From Lachnospiraceae bacterium (GTDB lineage Bacteria; Bacillota; Clostridia; Lachnospirales; Lachnospiraceae), in the NCBI GenBank assembly GCA_017550425.1, contig JAFZPG010000041.1:34964-98963 (forward strand): a stretch of DNA of 64,000 nucleotides, read 5' to 3'. This document shows, piece after piece, positions 52,789 through 62,434 of the stretch. Within the stretch, counting starts at the first letter, position 1, and each line of letters starts with the position of its first letter. The position numbers and the translations under genes were made by a program. The notes beneath the pieces are model-generated. The model was given only the letters and a program-made list of their open reading frames with translations. It ran no database searches and had not been told where the DNA came from.

Positions 52789-53547
52789 TTATGATTCCAA
52801 AAACTGTTTGCGATAAGCGTCGCAAACTTCATCGGCCTCGCCGATCATTTTGACCTTTCCGTGATCCAGCCAGACAACTCGGTTGCACATCTCGCGGATC
52901 TGGTCAATGTTATGCGAAACGAACAGCACCGTGGTACCGCCGCTCATCAGCTCCATCATGCGCTTCTTACTCTTCTCCTGGAAGCGTTCATCGCCGACCG
53001 CCAAAACCTCATCGACGATCAGGATCTCCGGCTCTACGACGGTCGCAATGGAAAACGCGAGTCGCATCAGCATACCGGAAGAATAGTTTCGAAGCGGCGT
53101 GTGTATGAACTCCGCCAGTTCGGAAAATGCAACGATCTCGTCGTACTTCGAGTGAAGGAACTCCTTCGAATATCCGAGGATCGCGCCGTTCAAAAAGATA
53201 TTTTCATGTCCCGAGAGATCGTAGTCGAAGCCGGAACCGAGTTCCAACATCGGAACGATATTGGCCCCGCGCCAGACCTTGCCTTTCGTCGGACGCATGA
53301 TTCCGGAGATGATCTTCAGCAATGTGCTTTTGCCGGCTCCGTTGTGACCGATCAGACCGACAACATCGCCGCGTTGAATGGTAAAATCCACGTCCTCCAA
53401 CGCATGGAAGACTTTAAATTTCACTTTTCGTTTTGCGAGGGCAGTCATCATCTCTTTGATGCTGCTGATACGGTCATTCATTAGGCGAAAATTCATCGAG
53501 ACATTTTCGACACGTATCATATCCTCTTTCAAAATACCCTGGTCCAT
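52789..53547 (-). CDS. Polysaccharide ABC exporter, ATP-binding subunit (Wzt/TagH-like)
   Basis: 252 residues. Walker A GHNGAGKSTLLKII, the polysaccharide-exporter loop MLELGSGFDYDLSGHENIFL, signature YSSGMLMRLAFSI and Walker B EILIVDEVLAVGD. There is no C-terminal carbohydrate-binding domain, so it is the short TagH-like form. GGAG precedes the ATG at 53545-53547. Its permease is directly upstream (33-base gap). Confidence 0.93.
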   Translation of the reverse strand: MDQGILKEDMIRVENVSMNFRLMNDRISSIKEMMTALAKRKVKFKVFHALEDVDFTIQRGDVVGLIGHNGAGKSTLLKIISGIMRPTKGKVWRGANIVPMLELGSGFDYDLSGHENIFLNGAILGYSKEFLHSKYDEIVAFSELAEFIHTPLRNYSSGMLMRLAFSIATVVEPEILIVDEVLAVGDERFQEKSKKRMMELMSGGTTVLFVSHNIDQIREMCNRVVWLDHGKVKMIGEADEVCDAYRKQFLES

Positions 53548-53580
53548 AACAAACTCCGCTCGACGGCGCAAGGCCGGCGA

Positions 53581-54564
53581 TTATATGTAAAAAATGAACT
53601 TATCTTCTGTCTTCTTAAACACCAGCAGGCCGACGGCAAACATGCCGACGGAAAATGCCGCGCAGATCATAGTCTCCTGCGCTGTCGGCACCTGCTGAAG
53701 GATGACGATCTGCCGCACAAAATCGATGTAATGATACAGCGGGTTGAACATCATCAGCTTCTGGACCGTATTCGGCAGGATACCGATATCGTAAATGATC
53801 GGCGTCGCATACATCCACATCGTGGAGAAAACGCCCCACAAAAACTCGATATCACGGAAGAATACCACACAGGAGGAAAGCAGGTAGCCCATACCCAGAG
53901 TAAATACCATCAAAAACAGGATACCCAGAGGCAGGACCAGGATCGAGAAGTTGGGCCAGAGCCGGTTGATCAATACGATAATATACAACGGGAGGATCGA
54001 AAGCGCTAGGTTGATGCCGGCGCTGAGGACCTTCGTCGTCGGGTAGATGACCTTCGGAACATAGACCTTTGTGATCAGGGACGCATTGTATACGATGGAA
54101 CGTAACGCCTGATTACAACAATCATTGAAGCCGCTGAACATGATGATGCCGACCAACAGGTAGACTGCATAATGCTCGAGCATCGGGTTCTGTCCGCCCA
54201 GATTACGAAGTTTCATCAGGTTGACGAAAACAAAGTACTGGACTGCCATCATGAGCAGGGGGTTCAAAAAACTCCAGAAGATACCGAGAACGGATCTCTT
54301 ATACTTCGTTTTGAAATCTCTCGCAACCAGCTGCTCGATCAAAAACGAAAACCTTTGGACTGCTGCCTGGATCCGGCTCAGGACCGTCGGCTTCTTCTTC
54401 GAGACCAGCCGGGATCCGAGCAACCAGAAAACGAACAGCAACGTCACAGCCAAAACGACGTACGCCCAAACATTCGGTTCACGAATGACCTGATATATGG
54501 ATATGCCCAAAAGGTATACGATGATACCGTAAAAGGCAAATGTGATCTTAGTTGAAAAGCTCAT
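53581..54564 (-). CDS. Polysaccharide ABC exporter, permease subunit (Wzm/TagG-like)
   Basis: 327 residues, with an extra pair of N-terminal membrane segments (about 8-58), then the ABC-2 core: LVARDFKTKYKRSVLGIFWS, six membrane segments, and FFRDIEFLWGVFSTMWMYATPI. It carries a lipid-linked glycan or teichoic acid-like polymer across the membrane. GAGGAG precedes the start. It follows a GT2 gene by 12 bases. Confidence 0.92.
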   Translation of the reverse strand: MSFSTKITFAFYGIIVYLLGISIYQVIREPNVWAYVVLAVTLLFVFWLLGSRLVSKKKPTVLSRIQAAVQRFSFLIEQLVARDFKTKYKRSVLGIFWSFLNPLLMMAVQYFVFVNLMKLRNLGGQNPMLEHYAVYLLVGIIMFSGFNDCCNQALRSIVYNASLITKVYVPKVIYPTTKVLSAGINLALSILPLYIIVLINRLWPNFSILVLPLGILFLMVFTLGMGYLLSSCVVFFRDIEFLWGVFSTMWMYATPIIYDIGILPNTVQKLMMFNPLYHYIDFVRQIVILQQVPTAQETMICAAFSVGMFAVGLLVFKKTEDKFIFYI

Positions 54565-54576
54565 GGATGACTCCTC

Positions 54577-55518
54577 TTAGTTTCGATCGGTGTTTTCCTG
54601 ACGGGAAAACCACCAGTTGCTGGCCGTGCAGAAACGCACCAGCTTCTTCGGAAGCTTTTTATATCGCTTTCCGAGGAAATACCCTGCGTATTTCGCCACG
54701 CAGGAGGCAAAGAAAAACAGGAAGGAAAAGATCCGACCGCGCTTTAACATCTGTTTGGAAACGGTCTTCACCATGCTCGCGCCCTCTTTCTCCGAGCTGA
54801 CAGCGGCAAATACCTCCGGATGCTCCGTCTGGGAAACAGCCATATCAAAACTGCGACGGAAATACTGCATCAATGAATAGTTGTGGGAATGCATGACCAT
54901 CGCCTGCGGTTCGTAAGCGATGCGATATCCTGCATTGACCACCTTAGCGGCGAACACCATGTCCTCATTAAAAATGGCTCCATGTTCGAAACCGCCTAGT
55001 TTTTTATAAACATCCCGCCGATAAACGGCACAGACATTCGAACAAAAATAGGTCTTGACACCGAGAACATCCAGATCTTCGGAAGATTTGATCCTCTCAT
55101 GCGCAGGATAGTTGAATTTCCGTGTCAGGCGTTCCGTCAGGTTGCAATCGTCCTTAGGGATCTGGCGCGCGTACGCAGCCGCGATCTCGGGATCGGTCTT
55201 CAGCGGAGCCGTCAGATACTTCGTCAGTTTCGCATTGACCACCTTCGCATCCTGCGTCATGAAAAGCAGAAAATCCGCACGGGACGAGCTCGCGCCCAGG
55301 TCACGTGCATAACCGTGGTCAAACTCCGACTGCGGAATATGCTTCACGATCACCTTACGTCCGAAAGGCTTCACCAGCGCAGGATCGAAGTACTCTTCGT
55401 CCGTGTTGATGATATGCACGTTACGCACGGGCACCTCTTGCTTATAAAGAGCCCGGATCAGCGCCGTGAGCTCGGTTCCCGGTTTGTAGGTCGGGATGAT
55501 AACATCGATCGTGTTCAT
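54577..55518 (-). CDS. GT2 family glycosyltransferase, rhamnosyltransferase-like
   Basis: 313 residues. NTIDVIIPTYKPGTELTALI opens the GT-A fold, SEFDHGYARDLGASSS is the FDHG motif common in rhamnosyltransferases, FMTQDAKV the metal region and FNEDMVFAAKV the ED motif. A hydrophobic stretch and a basic end follow. The ATG overlaps the stop of the upstream GT by 4 bases (ATGA). The nearest GGAGG is 16 bases away, so initiation probably depends on coupling. Confidence 0.88.
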   Translation of the reverse strand: MNTIDVIIPTYKPGTELTALIRALYKQEVPVRNVHIINTDEEYFDPALVKPFGRKVIVKHIPQSEFDHGYARDLGASSSRADFLLFMTQDAKVVNAKLTKYLTAPLKTDPEIAAAYARQIPKDDCNLTERLTRKFNYPAHERIKSSEDLDVLGVKTYFCSNVCAVYRRDVYKKLGGFEHGAIFNEDMVFAAKVVNAGYRIAYEPQAMVMHSHNYSLMQYFRRSFDMAVSQTEHPEVFAAVSSEKEGASMVKTVSKQMLKRGRIFSFLFFFASCVAKYAGYFLGKRYKKLPKKLVRFCTASNWWFSRQENTDRN

Positions 55519-56321
55519 CGTTTGGTTACTGTATCCTCCGATCTTCTGTAAAAACGAGTGAGCGGTTTTGCGATAAATGCAGGCCAGAACCTGCAAAACA
55601 TCGCGAGGTCTTCCGACGTGCGGCCGTTTTCCCGGATCATCTGATTTGTTGTTGCCTCATCGTGAATGCGATGGGACATCAACACAGCGTGAATATAAGA
55701 AAACCTGCCCTTTTTGCGCGAGAGGATCTCCCACGCACTCCAGTCGACATTACTCTTCATCTTGCCGGCGAAGAGTTTCTTCGGCATCTTCTCCGTGGCA
55801 AATGTCACCGACGGACAGCAGATACCGTTCCCAAAAGCGATCGACGACCGCTTTATGAGTTTGAACGGTTGCAAAACGCGGAACCGCAGCGGGAACAACA
55901 GGATCTTTTTGATCCGGAGATTGACATTGACCGGAAGGGTATCTCCGTTCGCGTCGATCTCGCGGTAATCGGTAAATGCGATCAGCGTATCGTCCCGAAA
56001 CTCCCGGATCACACGAGCGGAAAACTCCGGATCGTAACAGTCGTCCTGATGAGCGACCGTGACATACGGCGTGTTGCCGGCGAGTCTTGCAAAATCAAAA
56101 TCGTAACCGATTCCCTTCTGCTCGGGGTTTACGCTCACCGGGATCTCGTATCGCTTTGCGATACGCTCGATATACGCATTCGGTGTGGATGTTGCGATCA
56201 AAACCCGGCTCGGGTATCTCTGCGCTAAAACCGAACGAACGCAAGCCTCCAGATACTGTGACTCCTTATAGGCACAGATAACGAACGTATGCAGGATCTC
56301 CTGTCCGGATCTACTCTTCAT
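55515..56321 (-). CDS. GT2 family glycosyltransferase
   Basis: 268 residues. HTFVICAYKESQYLEACVRS is the nucleotide-sugar start, and VAHQDDCYDPEFSARVI the DXD region. The ED motif is weak, and the protein is shorter than its neighbours. The ATG at 56319-56321 lies inside the end of the DUF2304 gene with GAGG 9 bases upstream; the longer ORF would overlap it further. Donor and acceptor are unknown. Confidence 0.85.
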   Translation of the reverse strand: MKSRSGQEILHTFVICAYKESQYLEACVRSVLAQRYPSRVLIATSTPNAYIERIAKRYEIPVSVNPEQKGIGYDFDFARLAGNTPYVTVAHQDDCYDPEFSARVIREFRDDTLIAFTDYREIDANGDTLPVNVNLRIKKILLFPLRFRVLQPFKLIKRSSIAFGNGICCPSVTFATEKMPKKLFAGKMKSNVDWSAWEILSRKKGRFSYIHAVLMSHRIHDEATTNQMIRENGRTSEDLAMFCRFWPAFIAKPLTRFYRRSEDTVTKR

Positions 56322-56667
56322 CCTTCTTAACCTCATCCTGATCCATATGATCCAGAGCATATCTCTGAGACAGTTCTTTGACCTTTGACTCGAGCTGGGA
56401 AACACGGATCGTCATGTAGAATAATTTCACCAGCAGGATGAAGATCATAAACAAAAAGAGGAAATTCACCGGTGCCTGAATGCCTAAAAGATCACAACAC
56501 CACGAAGAGATCTGAGGGAAAATGCTGATAATGACCAGGCCGAACGCTCCCACGATCCAGAAGATCGCGTCGTCGATCCGCACTTTTGACTGTGATATCT
56601 TTCGCAGCGTAAAGAGCAGACAAAGCACCGACGCTACGATCAATACGACTCTGAGTGTATCTGACAT
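56311..56667 (-). CDS. DUF2304 small membrane protein
   Basis: 118 residues. Two or three membrane segments (about 5-20, 34-55 and 65-90), with the family pattern FTLRKISQSKVRIDDAIFW and a charged C-terminal tail (SQLESKVKELSQRYALDH). DUF2304 genes are commonly placed next to a dolichol-phosphate-mannose-synthase-like GT2, as here, and may anchor or modulate it. It starts 15 bases after that GT2. Confidence 0.88.
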   Translation of the reverse strand: MSDTLRVVLIVASVLCLLFTLRKISQSKVRIDDAIFWIVGAFGLVIISIFPQISSWCCDLLGIQAPVNFLFLFMIFILLVKLFYMTIRVSQLESKVKELSQRYALDHMDQDEVKKDEE

Positions 56668-56682
56668 ATCCTTCCTCCAAAT

Positions 56683-57402
56683 CTACTCTTCGTTCTCAGG
56701 GCTTATATCCTTCAGCCGGATGGGTGAACGAAATACCTGTATGAATAAGATCGAAACGACCATGCGGAGCATGTAGAACATGGCTTTCGGCGCGTTGAAA
56801 TAACTAACGCCTGCCGTTCTTTCGTCCATCTCGACCTGGACCTCACTGACCTTCGCTCCCGATTTGATCATGTATGCGACCGAATCAGGCTCCGGGCTTA
56901 AGTTCGTATGGTGTGCGAACAGCCCGATCATACGACGATTATAAATGCGCATTCCCGAGGTCGGGTCTTTGATCTTACGGAAAGTCGTCAGGCGGATGGC
57001 TCCGCTGATCAGACGGCTGCCGAGCATGCGCAACGACAGCGGTTTTTTCTTCTCCGCGAAACGGGATCCGATAACGATATCCTGTCCCTTTTCGCACTCG
57101 GTCAGAAGCTTCTCGATGTACTCGGCTCTGTGCTGTCCGTCAGCATCATACTGGATCGCATAATCAAATCCATGCTTCTCGGCGTACTGCATGCCTGCCT
57201 GGAAGCCGCCGGCCAATCCCAGGTTCACCGGAAGGTCGATCAGGTTATAACCTTTCCTCCGGCAGATCTGCGCCGTGTCGTCCTTCGATCCGTCATTGAC
57301 CACGACATAGGAATACTGCGGGTAGTCCTGTATCAAATGGTCAATGACTCTCTCGATATTCTCCCGCTCATTATATGCGGGGACAATGATCAACAGTTTC
57401 AT
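56683..57402 (-). CDS. GT2 family, polyprenyl-phosphate hexosyltransferase-like (DPM1-like)
   Basis: 239 residues. KLLIIVPAYNERENIERVID, SYVVVNDGSKDDTAQI, the DXD-type QYDADGQH, and KDPTSGMRIYNRR. It lacks the C-terminal membrane helices of GtrB-type enzymes; the short DUF2304 neighbour may supply the anchor. Such enzymes load a sugar onto undecaprenyl phosphate. It overlaps the end of the Wzy-like gene by 4 bases (ATGA). Confidence 0.9.
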   Translation of the reverse strand: MKLLIIVPAYNERENIERVIDHLIQDYPQYSYVVVNDGSKDDTAQICRRKGYNLIDLPVNLGLAGGFQAGMQYAEKHGFDYAIQYDADGQHRAEYIEKLLTECEKGQDIVIGSRFAEKKKPLSLRMLGSRLISGAIRLTTFRKIKDPTSGMRIYNRRMIGLFAHHTNLSPEPDSVAYMIKSGAKVSEVQVEMDERTAGVSYFNAPKAMFYMLRMVVSILFIQVFRSPIRLKDISPENEE

Positions 57403-58781
57403 GATCTTCCTCTTCTTCGCTGATATTCAACGTAGATATACATTAGTATCGTGATGGCAAACCAAAACCAGGACGTCGGATTGGAAAACCATGTGTCAAA
57501 AAACGAAAGTCCTGCGTACAGCGCCAGTTCCGCGCACATCAGCAAGGTGATCGGGTTCTGACTCTGTTTGCGTTCGTTCAGTCTGGTGATCCCGGCGAGA
57601 AGTGCGCCGAACAGGACGGAAAAAACGAAAACGCCGATCAGGCCGAAATCGAAATATGCGTCATAGATGACACTCAGGGTCGAAAGTTCCTGTTTCAAAA
57701 GATCCGGGTCCGGCGGCGTCAGGGAAGGCACCGCAAACTTCAGGCCCGTAAGAGCTACGATCGGGAATGCGCTCCGCAATCCGTGCGCATGCTCGGTCAG
57801 TGTCAAGGTCATATGATTGAAGTTCGCATAGTTGTTGCTGACATACATATACAACAACTGCGCGATCTCCGGAGTCTCGGGATCCTTCATATCGAAGATC
57901 TCCTGCAGATATCCCTCCGGATAGTTTCTGCGGACCGTAAAGACAAAACCGGCCAGAAGCAAAACGACTGCCATGATCAGAGCTGCGATACCGATCCTCT
58001 TTAAGGGGAGATCGGAAAACTTCTTAAACCGAAGTTTCAGAAGCAGGATCATGACGGGGTAGAAAAATACCAGTAAAAACTGAAGTTTCGAAACGCACAG
58101 GATCGGAATCAGCAGGGAAAGGATATTCGCGATCCAAAGGATCCGCATCCTCTTTTGTGTGCGCTCCTCTTTCTTTGCAAACATCAGGAACAGCACCGTC
58201 AGTGCATGCGTAAACATGCTGCTGAACGTAAAATAATGCAAACCGGTCACATGAAAGTAGTTGTATGCATGGGTAAATGTCGCAAACAAAGGGATATACC
58301 TGAGTTTTATGACTTCTGCGCAAAAACACAGAAAGGAAGCGCCGGAGGTAACAGGGATGAGCGTAAACAACGCTTTCGTGACCCTGCTCCGGTCTTCATC
58401 ATCGGACACTGCGGTCTCTTTCTTCGGCAACAGCATACATGCTTCAAATAAAAGCATCGTAAGTGCGTAAAAGCCGAAGAAACTGAGGATACTCGTATCC
58501 GTCCACGGTTCATGCAGGTTGCTGAGGCGCAGGTTCGCAAGGCCCAGACCGAACAGCCAGGACAGGGATAAAAGCGCCCGCAGATCGACCAGACATCCGC
58601 CGCGTCTTGCATATAGCAGATAGGAACCGAAGGCAGCCAGGATCAGCAGGATACTGACGAACCACTGTCCGCTGTCCGGTATGAACCGACATAGCAGGCC
58701 GCCGCAAAGAGCGATGGCCACGGGATAGGCAAATACAAAACCTGTACGGATCGTACTCTTGATTTCCTTTCCGTTTTCCAT
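57399..58781 (-). CDS. Polytopic membrane protein, Wzy/O-antigen-polymerase-like
   Basis: 460 residues with about 11-12 membrane segments and one large loop (about 285-350). The plan and the loop motif RRNYPEGYLQEIFDMKDPE fit oligosaccharide repeat-unit polymerases, but these are poorly conserved and the call is by topology and context. The ribosome site AGGAG lies in the last codons of the HPr gene. If it is a polymerase, its pairing with an ABC exporter is unusual, since polymerases normally work with a Wzx flippase, which is not seen here. Confidence 0.65.
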   Translation of the reverse strand: MENGKEIKSTIRTGFVFAYPVAIALCGGLLCRFIPDSGQWFVSILLILAAFGSYLLYARRGGCLVDLRALLSLSWLFGLGLANLRLSNLHEPWTDTSILSFFGFYALTMLLFEACMLLPKKETAVSDDEDRSRVTKALFTLIPVTSGASFLCFCAEVIKLRYIPLFATFTHAYNYFHVTGLHYFTFSSMFTHALTVLFLMFAKKEERTQKRMRILWIANILSLLIPILCVSKLQFLLVFFYPVMILLLKLRFKKFSDLPLKRIGIAALIMAVVLLLAGFVFTVRRNYPEGYLQEIFDMKDPETPEIAQLLYMYVSNNYANFNHMTLTLTEHAHGLRSAFPIVALTGLKFAVPSLTPPDPDLLKQELSTLSVIYDAYFDFGLIGVFVFSVLFGALLAGITRLNERKQSQNPITLLMCAELALYAGLSFFDTWFSNPTSWFWFAITILMYIYVEYQRRRGRS

Positions 58782-58786
58782 TGTTT

Positions 58787-59050
58787 TTATTCTCCTAAAC
58801 CGTTATTGATCACCGTCAGCATGGCGCATAGAGCCTGATCTTCATCCACGCCCTCACAGACGAATTCCAATTCATCTCCGCATTTCACGCCGGCGCCGAG
58901 AACACTTAAAACGCTTTTGGCGTTTGCCGTTGTCGTATCACGGGAAAATGTGATCTTGCTCTGAAATTTTACCGCTTCGGTGCAAAGCACCCCGGCTGCA
59001 CGAAGATGCAGGCCGGTCGGGTTCGTGATTACAACTTTATGATTAACCAA
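58787..59050 (-). CDS. HPr-like phosphocarrier protein
   Basis: 87 residues, the usual size. The active-site His15 is in NPTGLHLRAAG, with Arg17. The regulatory Ser46 is in NAKSVLSVLGAGV. So it has both the PTS phosphotransfer site and the HPr-kinase site, and could be the general HPr. The start is TTG (59048-59050) with GGAGG six bases upstream. It follows cdaR by 18 bases, where glmM is found in many relatives. Confidence 0.9.
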   Translation of the reverse strand: MVNHKVVITNPTGLHLRAAGVLCTEAVKFQSKITFSRDTTTANAKSVLSVLGAGVKCGDELEFVCEGVDEDQALCAMLTVINNGLGE

Positions 59051-59068
59051 AATGTGCCTCCAAAAACA

Positions 59069-60556
59069 CTATTCTATCACGGGAAACAAATCTTCCGTCG
59101 ACATCTCCGGTTCCGCAGGTACTTCGGGAGTTTCAGACTCCGTCTCCGTTTCTGTGGGTATCTCCGCAGTATCCGGCTCCGTATCTGTAGGAAGTTCCGG
59201 GGTTTCCGGCACCGTCTCCGGCGGGATCTCAGTCTGGGATTCCGTCGGGATCACCGGTGGGTCCGTTGGGGGCTCCGTTTCCTGTGTCGGCGGAACATAC
59301 GGTGTTGTCTTCTCGGAAACGATGATCGTGACATCCTCTTTCCGGATCAATGTACAACCTTCCGGAAGCTCGATCACCGGAGAGAATGTTTTCTCATCTC
59401 CGATTCCCATGCCTGCAACATCCACGGATACGCGGATGTTTTCGGTCAGAGGTTTATCGACCTGATCCGAATCAAACTCGACTTCGATATTATACGTGTC
59501 TTTCGACATCGTGTATTCATACAACGGGTTTTTGTTTTCCATTTCGATCTTATCGAAACGATACAGTTTTTGAGGTTTCTTTTCGATGTCGAGATCCACC
59601 GTGATCATATCGCTCTCATTTTCCGCCAGTTTGATATTCTCGGAAACGCTGATCAGATAACGTGTAAGAGAGATCGACTCGGTCTTCTGTTCGGAGAGAT
59701 TGCTGATATCCGGATCCAGAACGATCTCGGAGATCGACTTCAGATCCTCCTTGGGACCGATGACGTTGACTTTTTCACGGCTGGATGTTGCACCGCGCAG
59801 GTAATACCCATCAGCCGGAGTTCCGGTCGGCTTCACCGTGACCGTGAGCGATTTGGACAGCATGACCGGAACCGTAGCGGTGACCTGCTGCGTGATCGGG
59901 GAAATGGACGGCAGGTCCGTTCCCGGCTTCAGTTCATTCATCTTCTCATCAACCAGCGTCGGAGTGTACTGCTCGGTGAAACCTTCGTTGACATCCTGAC
60001 CGGAAATATAGACAACTGCCTGATAGATCTTAGATACATCCGAGCGGCGTCCGCGGATCGTGATCTCACTCGGGGAAACAGTGACCTTACCCTTCATAAA
60101 ATCCGGAGCAAGTGTCACGGAATCACTGATCGGAACGATGGCAAACTTACGTTCGATCAGCGGTTCGGTCTCGACGTCGATGTACACCGACTTCGGGTTC
60201 CAGCTCAAAATGATATTCGCATTGTTGACCGGATCTTTTTTTTCGAGGTTGCAGCGTTTGTATACATCGTCATCGCCGTACAATTTCTTCATATCGGCTT
60301 CCACTATGAAATCTGCAGCCGTTATCTTACCGATATCCACCAGCCGTGCTTTCACTTCGATCTCGACGGTGATCTTATCGTCAACGATCGTCGTTCCGTT
60401 TGCTTCCAACTGATCGACGTTTGTAAGTTTGACCGGAACGGTCAATGTCTTCGTCGACTCGGGGTTCAGATTATAAGCGACCAAAACCCAAATAAACACA
60501 GCGGCAAGCAAGGATATGATCTTCATTAACAGATTATTTTTCAGAAACTTTTTCAT
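59069..60556 (-). CDS. cdaR: YbbR-domain regulator of diadenylate cyclase, CdaR
   Basis: 495 residues. One N-terminal membrane segment (about 8-27; LLMKIISLLAAVFIWVLV) and about four YbbR repeats (30-400) with the usual VPVKLTNVDQ and YYLRGATSSREKVNVIGPKE patterns. The C-terminal 80 residues are Pro/Thr/Glu-rich. CdaR sits outside the membrane and modulates CdaA. It overlaps the end of cdaA by 23 bases. Confidence 0.93.
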   Translation of the reverse strand: MKKFLKNNLLMKIISLLAAVFIWVLVAYNLNPESTKTLTVPVKLTNVDQLEANGTTIVDDKITVEIEVKARLVDIGKITAADFIVEADMKKLYGDDDVYKRCNLEKKDPVNNANIILSWNPKSVYIDVETEPLIERKFAIVPISDSVTLAPDFMKGKVTVSPSEITIRGRRSDVSKIYQAVVYISGQDVNEGFTEQYTPTLVDEKMNELKPGTDLPSISPITQQVTATVPVMLSKSLTVTVKPTGTPADGYYLRGATSSREKVNVIGPKEDLKSISEIVLDPDISNLSEQKTESISLTRYLISVSENIKLAENESDMITVDLDIEKKPQKLYRFDKIEMENKNPLYEYTMSKDTYNIEVEFDSDQVDKPLTENIRVSVDVAGMGIGDEKTFSPVIELPEGCTLIRKEDVTIIVSEKTTPYVPPTQETEPPTDPPVIPTESQTEIPPETVPETPELPTDTEPDTAEIPTETETESETPEVPAEPEMSTEDLFPVIE

Positions 60557-61400
60557 TCTTCTTGCCTTTCCTGAACTTGAAACGCTTTGTGGGAGCTTCG
60601 ATCACACGAAGTTGCTCCATTCTGGCAACCAGTTTATCAAACGTAAGGTTGCGTGACAGCACGCCGTCCTCAGCAACAGAGACCTGACCGGTCTCCTCGG
60701 AAACGATAATGCAAAAACAGTCGGAAACCTCACTGACACCGAGCCCTGCGCGGTGACGGGTTCCAAGTGAATGGCTGATACTCATATTTTTCGAGACCGG
60801 CAAAACACAGGTTGCAGCGGTCACGCGATCCCGGCGCACCAAAACAGCGCCATCGTGCAAAGGCGTATTCTTTTCAAAGATCTGGTTTAACAACTGAGGA
60901 GAGATCAAAGCATCCAACGGGATACCCGTTTTCTCATATTCGCCCAGCGGCGTCATGTTTTCGATAACGATCAGAGCTCCGACTTTCTCCGCGCCCATTT
61001 CGAAGCAGGCCTGCGCGATGGCATCCCGCGTTTCCTCACTGAAGCGTTCGTTTTTGGCACCGTCAAACCATCCGGCGAACCGAAGGTTTCTTCGTCCCAG
61101 TTGTTCCAGGCCACGCCGGAGTTCCGGTTGGAACAGAATGAATACGGCAATGATTCCAACGCCGAATGCACTCTGCAGGATCGAAAGAATGACGCGAAGC
61201 TGCATGACATAGGCAGCCAGCATGATCGCCAGAATGATCAACAGACCTTTCAGCAGTGTCCATGTCTGCGTTTTTTGGAACCAACGCAGGATGTAATACA
61301 CACTGACTGTCAGGATAATGATCTCAATAAATCCCGAAAATCCGAGGCTGGCCCAGACCCAGGAAAAATTATAACTCAAATAATCCAGTACTTGTTTCAC
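60534..61400 (-). CDS. cdaA: Membrane diadenylate cyclase CdaA
   Basis: 288 residues. Three N-terminal membrane segments (about 10-90) and a DAC domain with the catalytic DGAVLVRRDRV and GTRHRAGLGVSE motifs. It makes c-di-AMP from two ATP, a signal for potassium, turgor and wall homeostasis. The start is GTG (61398-61400), overlapping the TGA of the preceding gene, with GAGGAAGAGGA ahead. It lies in the same run of genes as the glycan cluster. Confidence 0.96.
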   Translation of the reverse strand: MKQVLDYLSYNFSWVWASLGFSGFIEIIILTVSVYYILRWFQKTQTWTLLKGLLIILAIMLAAYVMQLRVILSILQSAFGVGIIAVFILFQPELRRGLEQLGRRNLRFAGWFDGAKNERFSEETRDAIAQACFEMGAEKVGALIVIENMTPLGEYEKTGIPLDALISPQLLNQIFEKNTPLHDGAVLVRRDRVTAATCVLPVSKNMSISHSLGTRHRAGLGVSEVSDCFCIIVSEETGQVSVAEDGVLSRNLTFDKLVARMEQLRVIEAPTKRFKFRKGKKNEKVSEK

Positions 61401-62434
61401 TCCTCTTCCTCACTTTCTGAGGTTTCCTTTACCTCAGGCTCCTCCTCCGTCTTCGATGCCGAAGCATCCAGAAAGACGACTTGTTCCGAAGTCTTCGTTT
61501 CTTCTTTCACTTTTCGTGAATTGATCTTTGTGACACGGACCTCCGGCGCGGTAACGCGGACTTTCGGAACGGCCTTAACATAGTAATAATACTCATCATC
61601 CTCAAACTGGACATGTTCGACTCTGAGCGAATCCACCATGAAAAACAGGAAATGCAGCACAAAGCCGATCAGCAAAGCAAAGAACAGATTCAGGATCAAA
61701 GAGACCGGACGGATCTCCTGATCCATGACCAGCGCAAAGATCAACGTCAACATCAGGTACAGCACGGTGCCGATGGAGATCGAAAAGATCCAGTTGTTAT
61801 GGAAGAAGGTCCGACGGATAATGAATACCGCCACCGAAACCACCAACAGGATCACGATGCAGGTCCAGATCCGGTCATCCAGGAACGCACCCTTCACGAC
61901 CGTGATGCCCTGCTTGAAAATACTTCCCACATCAGATGTGAGCACCATAAAGTTCGAATCGATGTAATTGACATAGGCGGCGATCATCAGGCCGAAGATC
62001 GCGGGAACGACCGCCAGCGGCGTCGACAGCAGACCGATGATGATGCCCATGGGCGCAGGCAGGCCAAGAAGTCCCAGCAACAACGCAACATTCGCATAGA
62101 TCGCATTACCCGGTTTGAACGAAAAATAGATCAGATACATGATCAATCCGAGCATCGGAACGAAGGCTGCAAGCAGTTTTGAGACTTCAAACAGATTTAA
62201 CGTTATAAACAGGATCGAGACAGCAAAACCGAAGCCGCCGGGCAAAACGCAGGCAACTAACGTCAATGCGATCAGAAACAACCCCGAATTCATCTGCGTC
62301 ATATAGCCCGTTTTAACATTGATCGTGATCAAAACGGCAAATGCAAGCAGAAAACGCAATCCGGCGTCGATCCATCGGCTGTACTCACTGTATATCTTCT
62401 TCAGGCGTTCCCGAAACACCAGTAAGTTCGTCAT
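61397..62434 (-). CDS. Polytopic membrane protein of unknown function upstream of cdaA
   Basis: 345 residues. About eight to nine membrane segments (20-285) and a cytoplasmic C-terminal tail (about 290-345) that starts with DDEYYYYVKAVPKVRV and ends in a run of Glu. No catalytic motif is recognised. It overlaps cdaA by 4 bases, so the two are coupled, and AAGGAG lies 9 bases before its ATG. A transport or c-di-AMP-related role is inference from position. Confidence 0.85.
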   Translation of the reverse strand: MTNLLVFRERLKKIYSEYSRWIDAGLRFLLAFAVLITINVKTGYMTQMNSGLFLIALTLVACVLPGGFGFAVSILFITLNLFEVSKLLAAFVPMLGLIMYLIYFSFKPGNAIYANVALLLGLLGLPAPMGIIIGLLSTPLAVVPAIFGLMIAAYVNYIDSNFMVLTSDVGSIFKQGITVVKGAFLDDRIWTCIVILLVVSVAVFIIRRTFFHNNWIFSISIGTVLYLMLTLIFALVMDQEIRPVSLILNLFFALLIGFVLHFLFFMVDSLRVEHVQFEDDEYYYYVKAVPKVRVTAPEVRVTKINSRKVKEETKTSEQVVFLDASASKTEEEPEVKETSESEEEE

